From: DASCOT01 sp036012155
GTDB lineage: Bacteria > Acidobacteriota > UBA890 > WLXD01
Direction of reading: 5' to 3'
DNA length: 6,036 nucleotides
Assembly: GCA_036012155.1 (NCBI GenBank)
Contig: DASCOT010000231.1
Coordinates: 1-6,036, forward strand
Part shown: positions 1 to 4,896 of the stretch, piece by piece
How the letters are laid out: each line of letters begins with the position of its first letter
Numbering within the stretch: position 1 is the first letter of the stretch
The notes under the pieces: generated by a model
What the model saw: the letters and a program-made list of their open reading frames with translations, nothing else
Database searches by the model: none
What the model was told of the DNA's origin: nothing
Program-made: the position numbers and the translations under genes

Positions 1-1263
1 CGCTGACTGTCCGGGTGTGGTTGTCGCTAGCTTTGGAGTACGGACGAACTCGCCAGGGGCGCGCCGCAGGCCGGCCGCAACCGCCACGGTATTGTTGAGG
101 GCGAGCCCGATACCGAGCGCCATCAGCGCTGGCAGCTGAAGTACCGCGGCACCGACTGACCGACCGATCTGCTGTTGTGCCACGACGAAGAACACCGCCA
201 CGGATCCGGTGCCGAAGAGCAAGATCGGCAACTCCAGAAGCAGCAGCTCTGAAGCACCATTCGGTGCGCGCACGAGCATGGTCGGAAACACCAGCAAGGA
301 TAGGGCCACCATCAGCACGTAGGCCAGGTTGCCGGCCAGGTGAAAGCTCGCCTCCACCTTGGTAGTCCAGGGCTGCGGGGACGCCCAGAGGGCCGGCAGC
401 AGCTTGCGAGCGGTTTGCACCGCACCCTTCGTCCATCGCCGTTGCTGGCTCTTGAAGGCTCCGATCGAGACCGGGAGCTCCGCCGGAGCTCTCAACTCAT
501 TCAAATAGACGAATCGCCAGCCCGCCAACTGCGCCCGATACGAGAGATCGAGATCCTCGGTAAGCGTGTCGTGCTCCCACCCGCCAACGGCCTCGATCGC
601 CGTTCGCCGCCACACGCCGGCCGTGCCGTTGAAATTGAAGAACCTGCCGGCGCGACTCCGAGCAGCGTGCTCAATAGCGAAGTGCGCATCGAGGAACATC
701 GCCTGAATCCTAGTCAACGGCGAGTGCTCGCGATTCAGGTGGCCCCAGCGAACCTGCACCATACCGATGGTCGGGTCGATGAAATGAGGTACGGTGCGAC
801 GCAGAAACTCAGGCGTGGGCACAAAGTCGGCATCGAAGATACAGAGTAGCTCGCCGCGCGCGCGGCGCATGCCAGCCTCCAACGCCCCGGCCTTGAATCC
901 GCTCCTGTCCGAGCGACGGAGGTGCTTAATGTCCAGCCCCGAGCATCGCAACGAGGCGACCCGCTGCCGTATGCGGTCCGACGTCGCATCGGTCGAATCG
1001 TCAAGCACCTGGATCTCGAGCTTGTCGGACGGGTATTCGAGGCTAGCTACCGCATCGATAAGTCGTTCGACAACATGCATTTCGTTAAACACCGGAAGCT
1101 GTACGGTGACCATCGGCCAGCTCTCTGGTGGAGGCGGCTCGCTCGGTGCGGAGCGCCGAGTGCGTAGATACAGCGATACCAGGTAGAGCCTGTGCAACCC
1201 GAACACCGACAGCCCCAGCAGCACGCTGAGGTACCCGGCCAGCAAAAGCCCGGAGCCACTCAC
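1..1263 (-). CDS. Membrane-anchored family 2 glycosyltransferase (cellulose/glucomannan synthase-like), 3'-truncated by window edge
   Basis: A processive-type GT2 that would polymerise or transfer sugar from a nucleotide-sugar on the cytoplasmic side of the inner membrane. 421 codons are open to position 1 with no stop, so the C-terminus is missing; I would expect roughly 500 residues in all. An N-terminal membrane helix (about residues 5-31) leads into the GT-A domain with VQLPVFNE (54-61), DDS (88-90), the DXD motif FDADF (143-147), FFNFNGTAG (208-216), TED (235-237, expected catalytic base) and QQRRW (273-277, acceptor/product site). Further hydrophobic segments lie at about 306-331, 337-362 and 372-400. 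FVRTPK (406-411) is typical of the soluble tail following these helices in CslA-like bacterial enzymes. The start is GTG at 1263, with AAGG at 1271-1274 and a 7-nt spacer; the frame has a stop upstream and no other start between. It diverges from a GT-C gene 21 bp away. Family is secure; the polymer made (mannan, glucan or other) is not readable. Confidence 0.93.
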   Translation of the reverse strand, partial: MSGSGLLLAGYLSVLLGLSVFGLHRLYLVSLYLRTRRSAPSEPPPPESWPMVTVQLPVFNEMHVVERLIDAVASLEYPSDKLEIQVLDDSTDATSDRIRQRVASLRCSGLDIKHLRRSDRSGFKAGALEAGMRRARGELLCIFDADFVPTPEFLRRTVPHFIDPTIGMVQVRWGHLNREHSPLTRIQAMFLDAHFAIEHAARSRAGRFFNFNGTAGVWRRTAIEAVGGWEHDTLTEDLDLSYRAQLAGWRFVYLNELRAPAELPVSIGAFKSQQRRWTKGAVQTARKLLPALWASPQPWTTKVEASFHLAGNLAYVLMVALSLLVFPTMLVRAPNGASELLLLELPILLFGTGSVAVFFVVAQQQIGRSVGAAVLQLPALMALGIGLALNNTVAVAAGLRRAPGEFVRTPKLATTTPGQSA

Positions 1264-1277
1264 GCCGGCACCTTGCT

Positions 1278-1290
1278 CGTCATCATGACG
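1278..1290. promoter_or_regulatory. 13-bp inverted repeat between divergent glycosyltransferase starts (possible operator)
   Basis: CGTCAT-C-ATGACG is a perfect 6+1+6 inverted repeat. It begins 15 bp upstream of the GTG of the minus-strand GT2 gene and overlaps the likely ATG (1285) of the plus-strand GT-C gene. A second perfect palindrome, GCATGCATGC, lies at 1312-1321. Dyad symmetry in a 21-bp gap between two divergent starts is what a shared operator would look like, but part of it is coding sequence and chance is not excluded. No recognised regulator consensus is claimed. Confidence 0.3.
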
Positions 1291-2574
1291 TTCAGCTCTG
1301 TGCTCCTTGCCGCATGCATGCTGGGTCTCTGGACGCTAGGCGATCTCCGGGCGAATGCCCGCGAGGCCGTCTTGCTGATGTTGTTGGGCGGCATTGGGCA
1401 CGCCCTCTTGTGTTGGTCGCTGGCAAGAGCATGGCCTTCTTGGGGACCGTCCAAGCACCGAATCGCGACGGCCACAGTCCTGCTGGCCGCCGTAGCCTTG
1501 CGGTTGCTGTCACTCGGCATGCCCCCGAGCCTATCGGATGACATCTATCGCTATCGCTGGGATGGAAGGGTACAGGCTGCCGGCAGGAACCCCTACGCGG
1601 AGCCCCCGGCCGCGGCCGCCCTCGAAAGCATGCGCGATGAACACTGGTCGCGCATCAATTATCCCCGTATTCGCACGATCTATCCTCCCCTGGCGCAGGT
1701 ACTCTTCGGAGTTACCTATGACCTGGGCAACAGCGTGAGGATGTTTCAGGTCGTGGCGGCACTGGGTGATCTGCTCACCATCGTCCTGCTTCTGGGGTGT
1801 TTGCGCGCCTGGCGGCGCCCTCGATGGCAACTTGCGATCTATGCGTTGCATCCTCTGCCGGCGTTGGAGTTCGCCTCCAGCGGACACTTCGACGCCTGGG
1901 CAATCGCTGCGGTGCTGGCGGCACTGCTTTCTCATGCGCGCGGGCGTGGCGTTTTGAGCACGCTACTACTCGCATGCGGTGTGCTACTCAAGACATGGCC
2001 ATTGGTGTTCGTCCCACTGCTACTCCGCCAGCGGCAGCGTTGGCATCTGCCGCTATTCGCCGGCAGCATACTGCTTGGCTACGCCCCGTTTCTCGATGCG
2101 GGGGTCGCCATGCTCCAGCCTTGGCTCGACTATGCCGGGCGCTGGCGATTCAACGATGGAGCGTTCTACCTTCTGCACGCGGTCAGCGGCTCACAGGCCT
2201 CGGCAAAGGCCCTCGCCGCCGGGCTCGGACTCGGGCTACTCCTATGGCTCTGGCGGCGCCGCGACGACCCGGTGCACGCCGGATACTGGCTGCTCCTCGT
2301 GTTCACCCTGCTGATGCCGACGATTCACCCTTGGTACCTGCTCTGGGCGTTACCGCTAGCCGCGGCCGCGACCGACATCGGCTGGGTGGCGCTCTGCACA
2401 CTGGCGCCAACCGCGTACTGGATTCTGGTCGTCAACGCCGGCGACAGCAATCTGTGGATCGAGCCCTGGTGGCCCCGTATGGTGGAATATCTGCCGGCGA
2501 TCGCGATCTGGGTGTGGCAAGCACGCAACTCGAGACCGCCCGCCCCCGGAGAGTCCGGGAACGTGAATCGCTGA
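1285..2574 (+). CDS. Multi-pass GT-C type membrane glycosyltransferase (DUF2029/MptB-like mannosyltransferase superfamily)
   Basis: Polytopic inner-membrane protein of 429 residues with the layout of GT-C enzymes, which take sugar from a polyprenyl-phosphate donor and act on the periplasmic side. Visible marks are an acidic first-loop motif SDDIYRYRWDGR (84-95), then GRNPY (100-104), RTIYPPLAQ (130-138), EFASSGHFDAW (195-205), LKTWPLVFVPLL (235-246) and HPWYLLWALP (348-357). Long hydrophobic stretches alternate with Arg-rich cytoplasmic loops, for example WRRPR (176-180) and WRRRDD (323-328). The start is uncertain. An in-frame GTG at 1192 would add 31 residues, mostly hydrophilic and Gln-rich, antisense to the neighbouring GT2 gene. 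The ATG at 1285 avoids this overlap but has no clear Shine-Dalgarno; GTG 1300 and ATG 1318 are also in frame. It diverges from a GT2 gene, suggesting a joint glycan role. Donor and acceptor are unknown. Confidence 0.85.
   Translation: MTFSSVLLAACMLGLWTLGDLRANAREAVLLMLLGGIGHALLCWSLARAWPSWGPSKHRIATATVLLAAVALRLLSLGMPPSLSDDIYRYRWDGRVQAAGRNPYAEPPAAAALESMRDEHWSRINYPRIRTIYPPLAQVLFGVTYDLGNSVRMFQVVAALGDLLTIVLLLGCLRAWRRPRWQLAIYALHPLPALEFASSGHFDAWAIAAVLAALLSHARGRGVLSTLLLACGVLLKTWPLVFVPLLLRQRQRWHLPLFAGSILLGYAPFLDAGVAMLQPWLDYAGRWRFNDGAFYLLHAVSGSQASAKALAAGLGLGLLLWLWRRRDDPVHAGYWLLLVFTLLMPTIHPWYLLWALPLAAAATDIGWVALCTLAPTAYWILVVNAGDSNLWIEPWWPRMVEYLPAIAIWVWQARNSRPPAPGESGNVNR
2545..2559. terminator. Stem-loop near the convergent 3' ends of the GT-C gene and rpsU (weak terminator candidate)
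   Basis: CCCGGA-GAG-TCCGGG is a perfect 6-bp stem with a 3-nt loop, inside the last codons of the GT-C gene and about 23 bp beyond the rpsU stop when read on the minus strand. No T-run follows on either strand, so it is not a standard intrinsic terminator. It is the only compact stem I see at this convergent junction, whose two stop codons are 7 bp apart. Confidence 0.2.
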
Positions 2575-2581
2575 GCGCTAT

Positions 2582-2785
2582 CTAGGGGTCGGCGCGCATG
2601 CGGCGCTGACGTCGGCGCCATCGGCGACGCGCCGCCGCTTGCTTCGCACGCCGGCGCTCGCCTGGCTTGACGAAGTGGGAGTGGCGCTTGGCGTCGCGGA
2701 GAATGTTCTCGCGTTGCACGAAGCGACGAAACCGCCGCAGAGCGTGCTCAATCGACTCGCCATCCTCGACGCGGACAAAAGCCAT
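2582..2785 (-). CDS. rpsU: Small ribosomal subunit protein bS21
   Basis: A 67-residue, strongly basic protein of the 30S subunit. In the family, bS21 binds near the 3' end of 16S rRNA and helps initiation on structured mRNAs. The diagnostic pattern is GESIEHALRRFRR (9-21), then a helix with ENILRDAKRH (26-35), then KPGERRRAKQAAARRR (40-55). A 12-residue Arg-rich tail follows (56-67), within the family's usual length of about 57-71. The ATG at 2785 is supported by AGGAA at 2794-2798 with an 8-nt spacer. The centre reads KRHSHF where the E. coli protein has RRREFY, so this is a divergent member. It stands alone: neither dnaG nor tsaD, its usual neighbours in gammaproteobacteria, is adjacent. 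It diverges from purD across 311 bp and converges with the GT-C gene. Candidate promoter at 2889-2917. It could be a second copy alongside a canonical rpsU elsewhere in the genome. Confidence 0.93.
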   Translation of the reverse strand: MAFVRVEDGESIEHALRRFRRFVQRENILRDAKRHSHFVKPGERRRAKQAAARRRWRRRQRRMRADP

Positions 2786-2809
2786 GTACCGGGTTCCTGG
2801 TTGCGGTCG

Positions 2810-2829
2810 GGCGCAGAAGGGACTGCGCC
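2810..2829 (-). promoter_or_regulatory. GC-rich hairpin in the rpsU leader, close to the ribosome binding site
   Basis: Read on the minus strand: GGCGCAG-TCCCTT-CTGCGCC, a perfect 7-bp stem with a 6-nt loop. It ends 24 nt upstream of the rpsU ATG and about 11 nt upstream of its Shine-Dalgarno. It is stable enough to form in the mRNA. A role in translational control is inference from position only. Confidence 0.4.
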
Positions 2830-2851
2830 GTTGCCTGATCTTCTTGCCAGC

Positions 2852-2866
2852 GCACGAGGAGCGTGC
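2852..2866 (-). promoter_or_regulatory. Upstream hairpin in the rpsU leader with a CTCCT loop
   Basis: Read on the minus strand: GCACG-CTCCT-CGTGC, a 5-bp stem with a 5-nt loop. Flanking GCCA and TGGC could extend it with an internal loop. The loop contains UCCU, complementary to the AGGA of the rpsU Shine-Dalgarno (2794-2798). A 4-bp match is easily chance, so this is a note, not a firm regulatory call. Confidence 0.3.
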
Positions 2867-2888
2867 CGTGATGTGGCCAGAAGCAGCA

Positions 2889-2917
2889 AGCCTACTGACT
2901 TCGCGTCAGGCCGTCAA
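2889..2917 (-). promoter_or_regulatory. rpsU: Candidate sigma70-type promoter for rpsU
   Basis: On the minus strand TTGACG (2912-2917, 5 of 6 to the -35 consensus) is followed after exactly 17 bp by TAGGCT (2889-2894, 3 of 6 to the -10). A transcript would start near 2882 and give a leader of about 97 nt that contains both hairpins. The -35 and spacing are good and the -10 is weak. Confidence 0.4.
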
Positions 2918-2927
2918 ACGCTTTCGA
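2912..2927. promoter_or_regulatory. PurR-box-like sequence overlapping the rpsU -35
   Basis: The 16 bp CGTCAAACGCTTTCGA match the E. coli PurR consensus ANGCAANCGNTTNCNT at 8 of 11 defined positions, including the central CAANCGNTTNC. It lies 170 bp upstream of the purD start, which is far for direct repression, and directly over the candidate rpsU -35. Whether this organism has a PurR homologue is unknown. Confidence 0.2.
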
Positions 2928-3005
2928 CCCAGAACCCACCGACCACGGCGTTAGGTCTTGATCGCATTGTTGCCCGCTCTTCGGGCGTGTGGTAACACCG
3001 GTTTC

Positions 3006-3068
3006 CAGGCTCGCCCGGGACCGCCAGCCTGAATTTGGCAGGCCGTGCCCGACGCACCCTCTGCCTGC
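3006..3068 (+). promoter_or_regulatory. Alternative stem-loop ladder in the purD leader (possible attenuator-like element)
   Basis: Four short segments can pair in competing ways: CAGGCT (3006-3011) with AGCCTG (3026-3031); GCCTG (3027-3031) with CAGGC (3039-3043); and GCAGGC (3038-3043) with GCCTGC (3063-3068). Pairings 1:2 plus 3:4 exclude 2:3. There is no T-run, and the last segment ends 28 nt before the purD ATG, clear of its GGGAG ribosome binding site. GC-rich DNA gives short stems by chance, so function is unproven. Confidence 0.25.
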
Positions 3069-3096
3069 ATTGTTCACCCGATGGTGGGAGCCGCAG

Positions 3097-4380
3097 ATGG
3101 ACGTCCTGGTGGTCGGAGGTGGCGGACGAGAGCACGCACTGGTGTGGGCGCTCCAACGTAGCGCCAGCGTCGATACTGTTTATTGTGCGCCGGGAAATGC
3201 CGGCATCGCTCGCCAGGCAACCTGTTGGCCGATCCAGGCGGGAGACTTGTCGGGGCTGGCGAACGCGGCCCGCCAACATGGCGTTGATCTGGTGGTAGTC
3301 GGCCCAGAAGTGCCGCTGGCGGCCGGTATCGCCGAGGTCCTCGAGGGGGTCGGGATTCCGTGTTTCGGGCCTCGTAAGCCGGCGGCGATCCTCGAAGGAA
3401 GCAAGGCCTTCGCAAAGGCGTTCATGCGGCGTTACGGAATCCCCACCGCGGAGTTCGAAGTGTTTACCGAATCAGGCGCAGCACTCGACTTCGCCCGCCA
3501 CCCACCGTGGGGCTTTCCGCTCGTTGTGAAGGCCGACGGCCTGGCGGCGGGAAAGGGAGTGATGATCTGCCCAGATGCCAACTCGGCCAAAGAGGCGGTG
3601 GATTCCGCGATGACCGAAGGTTCCTTTGGAGCCGCCGGGAACGTGGTGGTGGTCGAGCAGTTTCTCGAGGGCACGGAGGTCACGCTGATGGCGCTGTCCG
3701 ATGGACGACGTGTCGTTCCGTTGCTGCCGTCTCAAGACCATAAGCAAGCGCTCGACGGCGACCGCGGTGCCAACACCGGCGGGATGGGCGCCTATGCCCC
3801 GGCTGAGTCGGTAATCTCCGCCGCGACCGCAGACGAGCTGAGCGAGGGCATCCTGCAGGCGACGATCGACGGCATGGCGGCGGAGGGCCGCCCGTTTGCC
3901 GGTGTCCTGTACGCCGGCTTGATGTTTACCGCCGAGGGCCCGCTGGTGCTCGAGTACAACTGCCGCTTCGGTGACCCTGAGGCTCAGGTCGTGCTACCGC
4001 TGCTGCGCGAGGACCTCGGGGAGTTATTCTCCGGCATCGCGGCTGGCCATCTACCCGACCGTCCGTTACGTTGGTCCGACCGACACGCCGCCTGCGTAAT
4101 CTTGGCGGCGGAGGGCTACCCCGGTCCCTACCGGCGGGGGGAGCCCATCAGTGGACTCGAAACTGCGACGGAGCGAAACGATGTCATGGTGTTCCACGCT
4201 GGCACCGCCCAGGAGGCGGAAACGCTCGTGACGACAGGCGGCCGAGTACTGGGCGTCTCCGCCCTTGGTGATTCTCTGTCGGCGGCTCTCGATGCAGCCT
4301 ACGACGCGATCGATACGATCCAGTTCGAGGGCATGCACTACCGACGCGATATCGGCCGACGCCCGGGGAGCTCTACATGA
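3097..4380 (+). CDS. purD: Phosphoribosylamine--glycine ligase (GAR synthetase)
   Basis: Cytosolic ATP-grasp enzyme that joins glycine to 5-phosphoribosylamine, the second step of de novo purine synthesis. It has 427 residues, the usual single-domain length, with no fused PurM or PurN. Seen in order: VLVVGGGGREHAL (3-15), APGNAGIA (31-38), VVVGPEVPLAAG (67-78), GSKAFAK (101-107), the ATP-grasp loop KADGLAAGKGV (145-155), SQDHK (212-216), GANTGGMGAY (224-233) and the metal-binding EYNCRFGDPEAQ (286-297). The ATG at 3097 is chosen because family homology starts there and GGGAG (3086-3090) sits 6 nt upstream. The longer in-frame reading from GTG 2989 adds unrelated sequence. The stop overlaps the purE start (ATGA), so the two genes are probably translationally coupled in one operon. 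Only a weak promoter candidate is visible upstream, with competing stems in the leader. Confidence 0.98.
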   Translation: MDVLVVGGGGREHALVWALQRSASVDTVYCAPGNAGIARQATCWPIQAGDLSGLANAARQHGVDLVVVGPEVPLAAGIAEVLEGVGIPCFGPRKPAAILEGSKAFAKAFMRRYGIPTAEFEVFTESGAALDFARHPPWGFPLVVKADGLAAGKGVMICPDANSAKEAVDSAMTEGSFGAAGNVVVVEQFLEGTEVTLMALSDGRRVVPLLPSQDHKQALDGDRGANTGGMGAYAPAESVISAATADELSEGILQATIDGMAAEGRPFAGVLYAGLMFTAEGPLVLEYNCRFGDPEAQVVLPLLREDLGELFSGIAAGHLPDRPLRWSDRHAACVILAAEGYPGPYRRGEPISGLETATERNDVMVFHAGTAQEAETLVTTGGRVLGVSALGDSLSAALDAAYDAIDTIQFEGMHYRRDIGRRPGSST

Positions 4381-4892
4381 GCGCAGCACGCGTTGCCGTG
4401 GTGATGGGCAGCATTTCGGATTTCGACGTGATGGTGTCCGGCGTGAGGATCCTCCAGAAGCTCGGTATCCCGTACGAGGTGCGTGTGATGTCCGCGCATC
4501 GCAGCCCGCACTCGGTGGCAACGTATGCAGCCGGCGGACCCGATCGAGGGCTCGAGGTAATCATCGCGGGCGCCGGCGGCGCCGCCCACCTAGCCGGTGC
4601 GATCGCCGCGCATACCCGGCTGCCAGTCATCGGTGTGCCACTGGTGGCGTCGGCACTGGGCGGCCTCGACGCGCTGTTAGCTACGGTTCAGATGCCGGGC
4701 GGCGTTCCCGTAGCGACGGTTGGCGTCGGCAAGTCGGGCGCCGTCAACGCCGCCCATCTAGCGGCCCGCATATTGGCGCTGCGCGACGCGGACATCGCCG
4801 ACACGGTGGAAGCAGATCGCCACCAGCAGACCGCAAACGTCGACACGATGCAGACCGACCTCGAAGAACGCCTCGCTGGCGAAGGTCTCTGA
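4377..4892 (+). CDS. purE: 5-(carboxyamino)imidazole ribonucleotide mutase (class I PurE)
   Basis: Converts N5-carboxyaminoimidazole ribonucleotide to carboxyaminoimidazole ribonucleotide in de novo purine synthesis; the family forms octamers in the cytosol. 171 residues. Motifs are MGSISDFDVM (10-19), SAHRSP (39-44, with H41 matching the conserved His of the family), IIAGAGGAAHLAG (62-74, with H71), LGGLDALLATVQMP (94-107) and GVPVATVGVGKSGAVNAA (109-126). GAGGAAHLAG and QMPGGVPV mark class I, which normally needs PurK to supply the N5-carboxy substrate. In the first motif the usual SDW is SDF. ATG 4377 overlaps the purD stop and has GGGGAG (4365-4370) 6 nt upstream. No purK follows: the gene ends 4 bp from the convergent rlmN stop. 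Confidence 0.98.
   Translation: MSAARVAVVMGSISDFDVMVSGVRILQKLGIPYEVRVMSAHRSPHSVATYAAGGPDRGLEVIIAGAGGAAHLAGAIAAHTRLPVIGVPLVASALGGLDALLATVQMPGGVPVATVGVGKSGAVNAAHLAARILALRDADIADTVEADRHQQTANVDTMQTDLEERLAGEGL
4857..4887. terminator. Nested inverted repeat at the purE / rlmN convergent 3' ends
   Basis: GACCT (4857-4861) pairs with AGGTC (4883-4887), enclosing CGCC-TCGCT-GGCG (4869-4881). It lies in the last codons of purE, just beyond the rlmN stop when read on the minus strand. There is no T-run on either side. It is the only structured candidate near these stop codons, which are 4 bp apart, and may simply be coding sequence. Confidence 0.15.
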
Positions 4893-4896
4893 TCCG

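Larger units (their letters stand above)
2786..3096. other. Divergent intergenic region between rpsU and purD
   Basis: These 311 bp contain no credible gene. They should hold both the rpsU promoter (minus) and the purD promoter (plus). I see a sigma70-like pair for rpsU, two hairpins in its leader, a PurR-box-like motif over its -35, a small GCCCG-CTCTT-CGGGC hairpin at 2972-2986, and a chain of alternative stems at 3006-3068. For purD the best promoter I can find is poor: TTGTTG (2967-2972), 18 bp, then GGTAAC (2991-2996) preceded by TGT. An in-frame GTG at 2989 would extend PurD by 36 residues that look nothing like the family. Confidence 0.6.

Noticed and set aside
340..849. 169-codon open frame on the plus strand
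   Set aside because: Antisense to the GT2 gene, whose family motifs run continuously through this stretch; the product is Arg/Pro-rich and resembles nothing.
1192..1284. 31-residue N-terminal extension of the GT-C protein from GTG 1192
   Set aside because: Mostly hydrophilic and Gln-rich, antisense to the GT2 gene start; kept as an alternative only.
1797..2585. 262-codon open frame on the plus strand
   Set aside because: Overlaps the GT-C gene in another frame; composition is the Arg/Ala-rich pattern of a GC-rich shadow frame, while the GT-C frame has membrane segments and family motifs.
2578..2889. 103-codon minus-strand frame over rpsU
   Set aside because: Out of frame with the clear bS21 reading and without family resemblance.
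2972..2986. GCCCG-CTCTT-CGGGC hairpin as a terminator
   Set aside because: No T-run follows on either strand and no gene ends nearby.
2989..3096. 36-residue N-terminal extension of PurD from GTG
   Set aside because: Family homology begins at ATG 3097, which has a good ribosome binding site; the extension covers the leader stems.
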